From: a bacterium
GTDB lineage: Bacteria > Actinomycetota > Acidimicrobiia > Acidimicrobiales > Bin134
Assembly (NCBI GenBank): GCA_026705465.1
Contig: JAPPAP010000009.1
Location: 1-64,000 of the forward strand
Length of the DNA stretch: 64,000 nt
Direction of reading: 5' to 3'
Below, piece after piece: positions 10,740 through 19,588 of this stretch; position 1 is the stretch's first letter; every line of letters begins with the position of its first letter. The position numbers were made by a program, and so were the translations under genes. The notes below the pieces were generated by a model, which searched no databases, was not told the DNA's origin, and worked only from the letters and a program-made list of their open reading frames with translations.

Positions 10740-11695
10740 TGTCTGAAGCGGCCCTGGTCGGGTTGTTCGTGGCCACTGTGCAGTTCGCCACGCTGGTGTT
10801 CTTGGCCGCGCTGGGCGAGCTCATTGCCGAGCGGGCCGGTGTGCTCAACCTCGGGGTCGAGGGGATGATGGCCATGGGCGCGGTGAGCGGCTTCATGGTC
10901 GGTTTGGAAACCGGCAGCCCGTGGGCGGCGTTCTTTGCCGCCGCCGCGGTCGGCGCATTGGTGGGCGGCCTCCACGCATTGGTGAGCGTGTTGTTGGGCG
11001 CCGATCAAGTGGTGTCGGGCTTGGCTCTCACCATTGGCGGACTGGGATTGGCCGCCTATGTGGGACGCAACGTGGTGGGGGAGCGCCCTGAGACGCTGTT
11101 CACCGATTTGGGCATTGCCGGTTTGGCCGACATCCGCTGGTTCGGCGACATCTTCTTCAACCAGCCCCCCGTGGTGTATCTGGCTGTGCTGCTGGGGTTG
11201 GCGGTGTGGTTCGTGCTGACCCGCACCCGACTGGGACTTGCCCTGCGGGCGGTGGGAGAGTCGGCGCCCACCACCGATGCGGTGGGCCACTCGGTGATGG
11301 CGCTGCGGGCGGGGGCGGTCATGGTCGGCGGTGCGTTCGCGGGGGCGGCCGGATCATTCCTGTCGCTGTACATGGCGCCGGGCTGGACCGAGGGCATGGT
11401 GGCGGGCCGGGGCTGGATTGCGGTGGCCCTGGTGATCTTCGGAGCGTGGCGACCGGGGCGCTTGGCCCTGGGGGCGCTGCTGTTCGGGTTCACCCTGGCG
11501 TTGCAACCCCGGTTGCAGTCCTTCGACATTGAGCTGCTGGGCGTGCAGGTCAACCGCATCTCGCCCGCGCTGTTGGGCATCCTCCCCTTCGTGCTCACCG
11601 TGGTGGTGCTGGTGATCATCAGCTGGCGCTATCGCCACCGTCCCTCGCCGGCACCGGCTGCTCTGGGATTGCCGTATCGCCGGGAAGAGCGCTGA
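10739..11695 (+). CDS. ABC transporter permease, BMP-type importer (second subunit)
   Basis: The 318-residue membrane protein corresponds to YufQ/NupQ-type permeases. Early hydrophobic helices precede GELIAERAGVLNLGVEGMMAMG, cited here only for its core NLGVEGMM, the family hallmark. GADQVVSGLALTIGGLGLA, LGLALRAVGESAPTTDAVG and a final helix LLGILPFVLTVVVLVIISW follow. It is translationally coupled to the first permease by a one-base overlap. It completes the set of lipoprotein, double ATPase and two permeases that the family needs. The next gene, an MFS transporter, starts 34 bp later with its own ribosome site, so the ABC operon proper may end here. Confidence 0.9.
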   Translation: MSEAALVGLFVATVQFATLVFLAALGELIAERAGVLNLGVEGMMAMGAVSGFMVGLETGSPWAAFFAAAAVGALVGGLHALVSVLLGADQVVSGLALTIGGLGLAAYVGRNVVGERPETLFTDLGIAGLADIRWFGDIFFNQPPVVYLAVLLGLAVWFVLTRTRLGLALRAVGESAPTTDAVGHSVMALRAGAVMVGGAFAGAAGSFLSLYMAPGWTEGMVAGRGWIAVALVIFGAWRPGRLALGALLFGFTLALQPRLQSFDIELLGVQVNRISPALLGILPFVLTVVVLVIISWRYRHRPSPAPAALGLPYRREER

Positions 11696-11729
11696 GTCAA
11701 TCGCTTCCGGTGGGGAGTAGGGTTCCCCG

Positions 11730-12929
11730 ATGGCTGTGAGCACCTCGTCGAGCACGGCGCGCTCGTTTTGGCCCTACTTCATGGTCACCGGCTCTCTGTC
11801 GATGGGCTATGGCTCCTTGTTCACCCTTCTGGCTGAATTCCGAGACAAGCTGGGGTTCAGCGAAACCGAGTTGGGTTTCATCGTCGCGGTCGGCTTCTTG
11901 GCTGGATTCATCGCCCAGGTTGGTTTGGCTCGGTTCGCCGATCGGGGTTACGTCTCCCTGCTAGTCCATGGCGGGGTGCTGGTGGCCCTCGTCTCGATGC
12001 TCAGCATGGCCATGACCGACGAAGTTTGGCAGTTCACCGCGGCCCGGTTCTTCCTCGGCGCCGGCACCGGAGCCACTGGCCCCGCCATTCGTCGAATTCT
12101 CATTACCCGAGATCCGGCCAACATGGGCAAGAACCTGGGCACTATGGGTGCCTTCGACATCAGCGGGTTCGTGCTCGGGCCAGTTGTGGCGGGAGTCTTG
12201 GCCGAATTCATCAACTTGCGGGCTCCGTTCCTGTTCATGGCCGGGCTCTACTTGTTCATCTACATGTGGGTCTTCCGGTTGGACCTCTCGGCGGGAGTCA
12301 CCGCTACTACCAAGGTGCCGGTCAGACGCCTGTTTCGCATCCGACCCTTCAATTCCGGAATGCTGGCCGGGGCCGCGTTCTTCACCACGATTGGGGTGTT
12401 CGAAACCTCATGGGCGGTGCTGCTCGATGATCTCGGGGCCAGCACGCTGGTCATCGCCCTTTCCATTTCCCTGTTCGCCTTGCCGATGATTCCGCTCGCC
12501 CCGTATGGGGGCAAAGTGGCCCAGCAGCGGGGACCCATGCGGTTGATGCCGTATTCGATCATGGGGGCGGTGGCCTGCATGCTGGTTTACGGCTACGTGG
12601 ACTTCGTGTGGGTGCTCATTGCCGTGTCGGCTGCTCACGCCGTTTTTGACGCCTTCACCATGCCCGCCGGGCAACTGGCGATAGCCGTATCGGCCCCGAC
12701 TGAGCAGGCGGCGGCAGCTCAAGGCCTCTTTGGGGCAATGGGATTGATCATCGCCGGGATTGCCGCGGTTGCCACCGGGGTGATTTACGAAAACTGGGGT
12801 GCCGAGGCGTTGTTCACCGGCGCGTCAGTTGTCATGGTGGTAGCCCTCGTCGGAGCCATCGCGCTGGGTGAGGAGCTCATGGGGCCTGATGGCCGCAGCC
12901 GCCGCGAGCAAACGCCGGCCAGTTCCTAA
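11730..12929 (+). CDS. Major facilitator superfamily transporter
   Basis: The 399-residue product has about twelve hydrophobic segments in two halves. Between segments 2 and 3 it has LARFADRGYVSLLVHGG, a variant of the MFS G-x-x-x-D-R loop, and ARFFLGAGTGATGPAIRRIL, which matches the segment-4 signature of drug/metabolite antiporters. The C-terminal half contains APYGGKVAQQRGPMRLMP, the repeat of the loop motif. The tail is short and soluble. The ATG at 11730 follows a GGGGAG ribosome-like site. It lies 34 bp after the nucleoside-type ABC importer and may be co-transcribed, possibly exporting a by-product; that is inference. Neither the substrate nor the direction of transport can be read from the sequence. 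The stop lies at the edge of an AT-rich islet. Confidence 0.82.
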   Translation: MAVSTSSSTARSFWPYFMVTGSLSMGYGSLFTLLAEFRDKLGFSETELGFIVAVGFLAGFIAQVGLARFADRGYVSLLVHGGVLVALVSMLSMAMTDEVWQFTAARFFLGAGTGATGPAIRRILITRDPANMGKNLGTMGAFDISGFVLGPVVAGVLAEFINLRAPFLFMAGLYLFIYMWVFRLDLSAGVTATTKVPVRRLFRIRPFNSGMLAGAAFFTTIGVFETSWAVLLDDLGASTLVIALSISLFALPMIPLAPYGGKVAQQRGPMRLMPYSIMGAVACMLVYGYVDFVWVLIAVSAAHAVFDAFTMPAGQLAIAVSAPTEQAAAAQGLFGAMGLIIAGIAAVATGVIYENWGAEALFTGASVVMVVALVGAIALGEELMGPDGRSRREQTPASS

Positions 12930-13046
12930 TCGGTTTCCTCTGGCTGAGCTTGAGACATTGCTCATATCTGACAACAGACCGATCTTGTCAGTCTATTCAG
13001 ATTTGCTGAAAAATAATCCGATAGAGATCGAAGAAGATTACCAGCT
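12930..13046. other. AT-rich intergenic stretch with no supported gene
   Basis: These 117 bases separate the MFS gene from the convergent small membrane-protein gene and are clearly richer in A and T than the flanks. An open frame that begins inside the MFS gene runs through to 13053 and ends with a protein-like peptide (SVYSDLLKNNPIEIEEDYQLY region). It has no ribosome site of its own. It may be a remnant of a transferred gene. No terminator hairpin was seen. Confidence 0.4.
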
Positions 13047-13325
13047 CTATTGATTCTGTTGTTCCGTGGGACTCAGCTTGCTTTGCCTAAGTGGGAGATT
13101 TTCCGTTGACGTTTTCTTTAGGGGAAATCTATTGCGACCCCAACGGTGCCATCCGATTGTTCCAAGAATCGCTACCACTAAGACTAGAGCGGCTACAACG
13201 ATAACGATAGGGATTGACGCTCCAAAAAACTGCGGAATTAGTGCGATGAGGACCGCGAAGCCATAGAGAGTATTTGTAACAATTCGCTCTCGAAGACTTC
13301 TATATGGATGTCCCGGTTCAATCAT
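13047..13325 (-). CDS. Small two-helix membrane protein, unknown function
   Basis: The 92-residue product starts at the ATG complementary to 13323-13325, which has GGAG six bases upstream. A TTG one codon earlier is the alternative. An N-terminal polar arm (PGHPYRSLRERIVTN) leads to a hydrophobic helix around residues 16-36 and a second, very hydrophobic one around residues 38-60 (PIVIVVAALVLVVAILG). A basic, Gln-rich soluble tail then follows (WHRWGRNRFPLKK). I recognise no family. The base composition is much lower in GC than the operon upstream, and the gene lies 22 bp beyond the flavoprotein stop, so it may be a passenger on that transcript or a transferred gene. That it is a real gene is likely but not certain. 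Confidence 0.55.
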   Translation of the reverse strand: MIEPGHPYRSLRERIVTNTLYGFAVLIALIPQFFGASIPIVIVVAALVLVVAILGTIGWHRWGRNRFPLKKTSTENLPLRQSKLSPTEQQNQ

Positions 13326-13347
13326 CAATCACTCCATTACTTCTAGT

Positions 13348-14376
13348 TCAATTGTTCAAATTGTATACAGTCCCGAGCAGGTTGGCGCCTACCAACTCAT
13401 ACATCTCGTCGGTCACGTGGACGTGCTGAGTGGCGGCGTGGGCGTCTCGGAAGCACTGGTTGAGGGGATGGTCTTGGTAGAGCACCGTCCCGCCGCCCCG
13501 GCGATAGGACATTGACGCCACTTCGACGGCGACGTCGGCGGCGTGGGTGGCCGCGGTACGGGCCCGCTGGACCAATTCATCCTCCACTGGCTCTCCTGCG
13601 GTCCCCGCCTCCCAGATCTCGTCCAGCACTTCCAGCACCAGCGCTCGGGCCGCTCGCAGCTTGGTGTCGGCTTGGCCGAGGTCGCGCTGAAAGGCCGGTC
13701 GCTCATCGAGGGGGGCCGCGCTGGTCAGCCGGTTCTTGCCCGCGGCGGCGATTGCGATCTCATCCAGCGCCCGCCGGGCGATGCCCAGGCTCACGCCACA
13801 ATGATCGGGGCTGATCAGCGCATACATGGGGAGTCGATGGAGGATGCCGCCTCGAGGCGGGGGCTGGGACAAGTCGAACAGCCGGCTGTGGGGCACAAAG
13901 ACGCCGTCCACGCTGTAGTCGTGGCTCAGGGTCTCTTCCAGGCCACTGACCTGCCAGGTGTCGTGCACGGTCACCTGCTCGATTGGGATCACCGCCCACC
14001 GCGGCCCCGAATCGGTAGTGCAACCGGCCACCACCCAAGCGGCATCGACGATGCCGGAGGCGAACCCCCATCGACCGGTCAGCACCACACCGTCAGGGGC
14101 AGGCGCGGCCCTTCCCGATAGCGGAAACGTGCCGGTGAACGGGGGCCAGGCGGCTCCGTCGGTGGCGCTGGCCGCGACCTCGGCGAAGCCCTCCTCCGGC
14201 AATCGGGCGGCGGCGATGGCCGCAGAAGTGGTGGTGAATGTCTCATTCCAGCCCGCTGAGCCGTCGGCGCGACTGGCGGCCTCGGTGGCCAGGAACTGGG
14301 TCCGCAGGTCGGCTTCAAGTCCGCCCAGCTCTTTGGGGAGCTTCAGGGTCAGCAGACTCGGGCTGTCGCTGCTCAT
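13348..14376 (-). CDS. Acyl-CoA-dehydrogenase-like flavoprotein (possible flavin monooxygenase)
   Basis: The 342-residue protein follows the acyl-CoA dehydrogenase fold. An N-terminal helical part contains LPKELGGLEADL, a mid beta-domain contains LTGRWGFASGIVDAAWVVAGC and LEETLSHDYSVDGVFVP, and a C-terminal helical bundle ends with SYRRGGGTVLYQDHPLNQCFRDAHAA (core RGGGTVLYQ). These features resemble the HsaA/DszC group of FMNH2-dependent monooxygenases more than beta-oxidation dehydrogenases. The usual catalytic Glu of the latter was not seen. It is shorter than usual (about 380-400) because the first helices are compressed. The start overlaps the stop of the molybdopterin enzyme (ATGA). Oxygenation or dehydrogenation of the pathway intermediate is the likely role; the choice between them is inference. 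Confidence 0.72.
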   Translation of the reverse strand: MSSDSPSLLTLKLPKELGGLEADLRTQFLATEAASRADGSAGWNETFTTTSAAIAAARLPEEGFAEVAASATDGAAWPPFTGTFPLSGRAAPAPDGVVLTGRWGFASGIVDAAWVVAGCTTDSGPRWAVIPIEQVTVHDTWQVSGLEETLSHDYSVDGVFVPHSRLFDLSQPPPRGGILHRLPMYALISPDHCGVSLGIARRALDEIAIAAAGKNRLTSAAPLDERPAFQRDLGQADTKLRAARALVLEVLDEIWEAGTAGEPVEDELVQRARTAATHAADVAVEVASMSYRRGGGTVLYQDHPLNQCFRDAHAATQHVHVTDEMYELVGANLLGTVYNLNN

Positions 14377-16361
14377 GCTGAGCTGAGCTCCACCGGCAAT
14401 CCCGATTGCCAGATCATGCCGGTGAGCGGGTCGACGTCGACTTCGGCGGTGGTGAGGGTGCAGACGTTGGGGTCGGCCCAGCCGTGGGGAATGGACACTG
14501 CCCCCGGAGCGATCTCGTCGCTGGTTCGGGCCGTGCCCACCAGTTCACCGTGGGCGCTTTGCACCCGTACCGACTGGCCGTCGGCGATGCCGTGGTCGGG
14601 ATGGATCAACACTTCGGGGCCCACATCGCCCAAGTCGCGAAGCTGCCCGTTCATGGTCCGCATCTGGCGGCGGGGCAGTAGCACCACCGGCGCCGGTTCA
14701 TCCAGGTCGGCCAATTGCTCCACCAGCGGCTCGGGAGCCAATCGCCAGCGGCCCTCGGGCAGCACCCGGTCGAGCACCCAGCCGTGAACCGGGCGGGATG
14801 CGCCGACCAAGCCCCGCCTAGCGGCCATTACAGTGGCCGCGTCGCCTCGGCCCCGTTCGGCAATCAGGGCCAGTAAGTCTTCGTCGGTGGCGGAATCAGG
14901 GTCCACTCCCCGGGGCAGCACTCCCACTCCCAGCCGTTGGCCCAGCTCGGAGAAGACCTGCCACATGAGCCGACGGTCGGCGCCGGGGGGCACCACCGCA
15001 GGGGTGTAATGGGTGGCGATGGCGGGCTGGTAGGCATCCAGCATCCACGGGAGGTCGGCCCGCTCCAATTGGCCGGCGACGGGCAGGAGGTGGGTGGCCA
15101 GAGCAGTGGTGTCGGTTTCCACCACATCGGCCACTGCCAGCACGTCAAGGGAGGCGAACGCCGCCTCGGTCCGGTCTCGATCGGGGAAGGCGATCAGTGG
15201 GTTGCCCCCCACCACCACCAGCGCTCGCACGTTGCCGGCCTCGATCTCATCCACCAGCGCGGCGCACGGGTACTCCCCAAATCGGCGGGGAAGCTCGGGA
15301 CGGCTAGCCGGTCCGGGTTCGGGATAGCCGTCGGAGGGCTGCCAGTCCCGGGTGTCGAGTTGCAAAAGGTAGCCGGGGTTGAACCACATCCCGCCGGGCT
15401 GGTCGTAGGAGCCGGTCACCACCGCCAGCGCCCACAACAGCCATTCGGTCACATTGGCGTGGCGTCCCATGGAAACTCCAGTGCCCGACAGCATCGACAG
15501 CCGGCCCGCGGCCCGAACCGCTTCGAGGAGGTCACGCAGGTCGGCGGGGTCCAGCCCTGTACCCGTCGCGGCGCGGTCCAGAGTGAAGGGGGCCACCGCG
15601 GCGGTGAGTTCCTCGACCCCGATCGCGTGCTCGTTCAAGTAGTCCCAGTCGGCCTCCTTGTCCAGCAGCTCGCGAACCAGCCAGCCCAGGATGAGGTAAT
15701 CGGTGCTGGGCCGGGGGGCCAGATGGCGGTCGGCCAGACGAGCGGTCTCTGTGAGGCGGGGATCAATGACCCACACCGGACCGCGCTCCTGTTGGGTCCG
15801 CAGTCGGCGGATGGGATCGGCCAACCCGTTGCCGTGGCCGTGGGACACCACCGGATTGGTGCCCACCAAGAGGAGCATCCGGGCGGCTTCCTGATCCCAC
15901 ATCGGGGTTAGCCCGGACCATCCCCCCATGAGCTCGGCCACCAGCGGGCGCATGGGGGTGTCGATGGTGGTGGCGGTGTATTTCTGAAGGGAGCCGATGG
16001 CCCCAAGGAACCGCTCGGCGGCCCGCCGGCCATTGGCGTCGTAGGCCGACCCGCTGGCCAGATACATAGCCACTGCATCGGCACCGCTCTCGTCGATGAT
16101 GGCGGCTAAGCGGTTGCCCAAGTCGTCCAAGCTGTGGTTCCAGTCAACGGCCTGGCCGTTGATCTGGGGTCGATCTAGCCGATGGGGGTGGTGGTGCCAT
16201 TGGGGCAGCGCCCGGCCCTTTGGGCAGGTGTAGCCCTTGGAGATGGGGTGGGCGTCGTCGCCTCTCACCTTGACCACCCGGTCGCCCTCGACGGTGACGG
16301 TGATGCCGCACATGGCGGTGCAGATGCGGCAGAAGGAGTGAACCTCCTGAGCCTTAGACAA
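14373..16361 (-). CDS. Molybdopterin-dependent oxidoreductase (DMSO-reductase family)
   Basis: The 662-residue protein starts with the [4Fe-4S] Cys set CRICTAMC, followed some 30 residues later by YTCPKGRALP, the arrangement of the DMSO-reductase superfamily. Downstream are AMYLASGSAYDANGRRAAE, GTNPVVSHGHGNGLADP (GTNP is a conserved cofactor loop), VIDPRLTETARLAD, GTGVSMGRHANVTEWLLWAL (core GTGVSMG), VVGGNPLIAFPD, and the C-terminal cofactor-binding domain (RMNGQLRD-like). The residue that coordinates Mo was not identified. No Tat signal is visible at the N-terminus, so it is probably cytoplasmic. It lies in the middle of a catabolic operon, overlapping genes on both sides, and probably catalyses a hydroxylation or oxidation in that pathway with an unknown electron partner. 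Confidence 0.85.
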   Translation of the reverse strand: MSKAQEVHSFCRICTAMCGITVTVEGDRVVKVRGDDAHPISKGYTCPKGRALPQWHHHPHRLDRPQINGQAVDWNHSLDDLGNRLAAIIDESGADAVAMYLASGSAYDANGRRAAERFLGAIGSLQKYTATTIDTPMRPLVAELMGGWSGLTPMWDQEAARMLLLVGTNPVVSHGHGNGLADPIRRLRTQQERGPVWVIDPRLTETARLADRHLAPRPSTDYLILGWLVRELLDKEADWDYLNEHAIGVEELTAAVAPFTLDRAATGTGLDPADLRDLLEAVRAAGRLSMLSGTGVSMGRHANVTEWLLWALAVVTGSYDQPGGMWFNPGYLLQLDTRDWQPSDGYPEPGPASRPELPRRFGEYPCAALVDEIEAGNVRALVVVGGNPLIAFPDRDRTEAAFASLDVLAVADVVETDTTALATHLLPVAGQLERADLPWMLDAYQPAIATHYTPAVVPPGADRRLMWQVFSELGQRLGVGVLPRGVDPDSATDEDLLALIAERGRGDAATVMAARRGLVGASRPVHGWVLDRVLPEGRWRLAPEPLVEQLADLDEPAPVVLLPRRQMRTMNGQLRDLGDVGPEVLIHPDHGIADGQSVRVQSAHGELVGTARTSDEIAPGAVSIPHGWADPNVCTLTTAEVDVDPLTGMIWQSGLPVELSSA

Positions 16362-17193
16362 TGCCCCGGGCTTGGTCGATGCTCCATCGGCTCGCCGAGG
16401 GAGCGTTGGAACTGGTCTTGTCGGCGATTTCAGCCATGATGCCCTCTCGCTGGGCGATGCCCACCATGCTCTCTAGCCTTCCGGTATAGGAGGTGGGCTG
16501 CTGGAGCATCCACACGATGCCCTCGGCGGAAACCGATGTGTCGGCCCAAGTCGAGTGGTCGGCGTCGGGAGCGTTCATCACGAAGCCCTCGCTGGCCACC
16601 GCGGTGTCGATGCGGAAGCAGTTCACCGCGATGCCGTCCTCGGCCAGGATGGCTGCGCTGGATACGGTCAGGTGCTCGAGTGCGGCCTTGGACATGCCGT
16701 AGGCCATCAGCGATGGGTAGTAGGAGAGGCCGGCCGCCGATGAGACATTGACGATCCTCCCGTTGCGTTCGGCCAAATAGGGTCGGCACAGCCGGGTGGC
16801 CAGCAGCGGGGCAGTGGTATTGATGGCCATGGTCAGCTCGTAGCGCTTGAGCTCGACGTCCAGATCGCCCACAAAGGTCACCGCGGCGTTGTTCACCAGG
16901 GCGTCGATGCGCCCGAAGTGGTTCACCACCGTTTCCACCATGGCCTCGATCTGGTCGGGGCGGGACAGGTCGCAGGGCACGGCCAAGCCGTCGCCTCCGG
17001 CTTCCTCCACCGCCCGGGCGGTTTCATCCACCGTGCCGGGCAGCTTGAATCGGGCGGTGTCGGTGGCTCGGGCCACGCAGGCCACCCCTGCGCCCAGTTC
17101 ACCGAGGCGGATGGCTAGTCCCCGGCCGACCCCTCGGCTGGCGCCGGTGACGATCACCACCTGGCCAGCGAAGGGTTGTTCTGGGCTCACCAC
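16354..17193 (-). CDS. Short-chain dehydrogenase/reductase (SDR)
   Basis: The 279-residue protein is a classical SDR. It has the nucleotide-binding TGASRGVGRGLA near residues 15-26, CDLSRPDQ, the NNAA motif (LVNNAAVTF), a catalytic Ser in VNVSSAAG, and the YGMSK active-site Tyr/Lys pair. Length and order are normal apart from a C-terminal extension that runs into the start of the molybdopterin gene (8-base overlap). NAD(P)-dependent oxidation or reduction of an alcohol or ketone in the pathway is expected. The substrate is unknown. Its start overlaps the upstream uncharacterised gene, so the operon is tightly packed. Confidence 0.9.
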   Translation of the reverse strand: MVSPEQPFAGQVVIVTGASRGVGRGLAIRLGELGAGVACVARATDTARFKLPGTVDETARAVEEAGGDGLAVPCDLSRPDQIEAMVETVVNHFGRIDALVNNAAVTFVGDLDVELKRYELTMAINTTAPLLATRLCRPYLAERNGRIVNVSSAAGLSYYPSLMAYGMSKAALEHLTVSSAAILAEDGIAVNCFRIDTAVASEGFVMNAPDADHSTWADTSVSAEGIVWMLQQPTSYTGRLESMVGIAQREGIMAEIADKTSSNAPSASRWSIDQARGIV

Positions 17194-18332
17194 GGCCTCA
17201 CATCATCGTCCAGACCTAGGAACGGCACCCGTCCTGAGCAGATCACGATCTGGTGGCCGGCCAGCGGCTGTCCGTTCACCGTGCCAACCGCCGGAGCTTC
17301 TCGGTGGCCGGGGACGCGAACCTGGCCGGAGGGGAGCACCACGTTCTCGGGGTGGGACAGGTCGAAGGTGTCGGTCTCGGAGTAGTACTGCCCCCGATAC
17401 ACCCCGAGGCCGCCACCGTCTTCCCAGCCCCAGTCGTAGCCGGTGCCGATCATGGCCCAGTCTCGGTGGATCTGGTTGGTCTCGATCTCGTACACCTCAC
17501 CGGCGGTATCGGTGAACTGGGAGCGCACTTGGCGCCAGCGGCGGGTGCCTTCCCAGAAGTCCACCTCGAACTCGGCGGAGACCACTTCGGTCTCTTTGCC
17601 GTCGGGACGGGCGATCACCCCATCCAGATAGTGCTGGCGGCCGTCGCCGGTGCTGTGGATTTGCACATGACCGCCGTAGTCGGGGCAGGAGAACGGCAGC
17701 CAGTAGAACACCGAACCGTGCTGGGCCCGCACGTCGATGCCGTCCTCGCCGGTGACCGGTTCGGGGCCGGCGGTCTGAGGCCGCACTCCCCAGGAGTGGT
17801 CCCGACCACCCCACCAGCCCTCCACTGTGTAATCAGTGCCGTCGAGGGTAACGGCACCGTCCATTCGGCCCACCTGGGTGTAGCGGCGGTAGTCCTGCGT
17901 CACCCGGCCTCGAACCCGGCTGAAATGGTGGTCCTCCTCTTTGGGAGGAATGAAGCTGGTCCAGGTCAAGTCCATGTCGATGGGAAGGTCGTCCCCGCTG
18001 GCAGTGAGGCGGACCCTCTCGAACGGCTCGATGATCTCGATGTCGAGCGGGCCCACACCCACCCGGTCGATGTCGGGACGCAGCGCCCGGCTGAAGCGGA
18101 AGTTCCGCTGGCTGGAGCCACCTCCGTCGCGGGGCACCTGGCAGGCCACGAATCCGTCGAACACATTCATGTTCATGTACAGCCCCACGCCGATAATCAT
18201 GGTCAGCGACCCGGCGGGGTCATAGCACGAGAACCAATAGCGGTCGAAGAACCGGGGGTCGCTGGTTCCCACGTGGTCGAACGTGGTGGGAATCTGATGG
18301 CGCAGCGTCTCGTCGAGTCTGGTCAAAGGCAC
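17187..18332 (-). CDS. Uncharacterised protein, DUF7064/DUF7065-like (two beta-rich domains)
   Basis: The 381-residue protein carries no signal peptide or membrane helix and is rich in Trp, Tyr and charged residues. The most distinctive stretch is EGWWGGRDHSWGVRPQ near residues 170-185, with a second region QIHRDWAMIGTGYDWGW. My memory of proteins called DUF7064/DUF7065 includes a similar RDHSWG motif, and they are thought to be lipocalin-like or AttH/hydratase-like. I cannot confirm this. In other actinobacteria such genes occur with CoA-transferases and SDRs in catabolic clusters, as here. It follows the CoA-transferase by 33 bp and overlaps the SDR start. No reaction is claimed. Confidence 0.6.
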   Translation of the reverse strand: MPLTRLDETLRHQIPTTFDHVGTSDPRFFDRYWFSCYDPAGSLTMIIGVGLYMNMNVFDGFVACQVPRDGGGSSQRNFRFSRALRPDIDRVGVGPLDIEIIEPFERVRLTASGDDLPIDMDLTWTSFIPPKEEDHHFSRVRGRVTQDYRRYTQVGRMDGAVTLDGTDYTVEGWWGGRDHSWGVRPQTAGPEPVTGEDGIDVRAQHGSVFYWLPFSCPDYGGHVQIHSTGDGRQHYLDGVIARPDGKETEVVSAEFEVDFWEGTRRWRQVRSQFTDTAGEVYEIETNQIHRDWAMIGTGYDWGWEDGGGLGVYRGQYYSETDTFDLSHPENVVLPSGQVRVPGHREAPAVGTVNGQPLAGHQIVICSGRVPFLGLDDDVRPW

Positions 18333-18365
18333 GGCGACATCCTATGGCTGTGTTGAAAGGGAAGC

Positions 18366-19568
18366 TCAGGCCACGGTGCCGCTGGCCCGCAGTGCGGCGA
18401 TCTGCTCAGGGGTGCGGCCCATCGCGGCCAGCACCTCGTCGGTGTGCTCGCCCAGCTCGGGGGCCAAGCTCCGGGGAGCCCACGGAGTGCCGTGGAAGTC
18501 GACCGGGGTGGCCAGCATGGTGGTGCCGCTGGCCCCATCGGGCACTTCGACCAGCGCACCCGATGGACCGGTCTGGGGGTCGGCCAGCACGTCATCGAGT
18601 GTGTTCACCGGGGCCCAGAACATGTCGGGCTCGGTGGCGAAGATCTCGGCCCACTCTTCCAGTGATCTTTTGGCGAACGCCTCGTCGAGGGCGGCGATCA
18701 GCTCCACCGCGTTGACGGCGCGATCGCGGGCGGTGGCGAACCGCTCATCGTCGATCCACTCAGGATGGCCGACGGCCCGGGCCAGCGGGGGCCAGTGGCG
18801 GTCGCCTTCTAAGCCCACCACCCAGAAGCGGCGGCCGTCGCCCGCGGTGTAGTTGTTGATGGCCGGGTTGCCCATCGCTTCCCGGGTGCCCACCGCCATG
18901 TTCAGGCCCCACATCAGCAGAATGTTGAGGTCGAAGCCGATGGTGTACATGCCCTCCCGGAACAGCGACGACGACACCATCTGGCCTTGGCCGGTGCGCT
19001 CCCTATGGAACAGCGCCGCGCTGATGGCCGCGGCTCCGGCCAGGCCCACGTTGTGATCGCCCATCCCGCCCCGCTGGAAGGGCAGGGCGCCATCCGGCGG
19101 GGTGAGCTGGGCGGCGATGCCCGAGCGGGCCCAGAAGGCGGCGATGTCATAAGCCGGACGGTCGGCGTCGGGCCCTTCGAGTCCGTAGCCGGTGATGGCG
19201 CAGTACACCAGCGCAGGGTTGCGGGCGGCCAGGGACTTATAGTCCAGCCCCAGGCGATCAAGGGCGCTCAGCCGCAAGTTGGTGAGGAACACATCGGCTT
19301 CGTCGATGATCTCCGCGGCGATGGCCTGGCCCTCAGCCTGAGCCAGATCAACCACCACCGAGCGCTTGGACCGGTTGTCTAACTCGAATACCGGATTGGT
19401 GGGCATGTCCCCGCCCAGCATCCGCTGGAACGTGCGGGATGGATCGCCGGCAGGGGGTTCGATCTTGATCACGTCGGCCCCCCAGTCGCTCAAGATCCCG
19501 CCCGCCGCGGGGCCGGCCACCCACACCCCCAGCTCGACCACCTTCACGCCATCCATCGGACCTGTCAT
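18366..19568 (-). CDS. CaiB/BaiF family CoA-transferase
   Basis: The 400-residue product matches class III CoA-transferases in length and motifs. It opens with MDGVKVVELGVWVAGPAAGG, cited for its core VVELG, then DVIKIEPPAGDPSR, LTNLR in the N-terminal Rossmann-like part, VYCAITGYGLEGP, and GGMGDHNVGLAGA. The Asp in the last motif aligns with the catalytic Asp that forms the acyl anhydride in formyl-CoA transferase. It should activate a carboxylic acid by moving CoA from a donor thioester. It is the first gene of the minus-strand catabolic operon running down to the small membrane protein and would prime the substrate. A divergent phosphatase gene starts about 20 bp away, so the promoter space is very short. 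Confidence 0.9.
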   Translation of the reverse strand: MTGPMDGVKVVELGVWVAGPAAGGILSDWGADVIKIEPPAGDPSRTFQRMLGGDMPTNPVFELDNRSKRSVVVDLAQAEGQAIAAEIIDEADVFLTNLRLSALDRLGLDYKSLAARNPALVYCAITGYGLEGPDADRPAYDIAAFWARSGIAAQLTPPDGALPFQRGGMGDHNVGLAGAAAISAALFHRERTGQGQMVSSSLFREGMYTIGFDLNILLMWGLNMAVGTREAMGNPAINNYTAGDGRRFWVVGLEGDRHWPPLARAVGHPEWIDDERFATARDRAVNAVELIAALDEAFAKRSLEEWAEIFATEPDMFWAPVNTLDDVLADPQTGPSGALVEVPDGASGTTMLATPVDFHGTPWAPRSLAPELGEHTDEVLAAMGRTPEQIAALRASGTVA

Positions 19569-19588
19569 GCGTTGAGCATAGAAAGCCG

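Noticed and set aside
11711..11727. GGGGA...TCCCC inverted repeat before the MFS gene as a terminator
   Set aside because: It has only five pairs, overlaps the ribosome site and has no T-run.
12868..13053. 61-codon frame crossing the end of the MFS gene
   Set aside because: It starts inside the MFS gene with no ribosome site. The last part looks protein-like, so it is noted as a possible remnant but not called as a gene.
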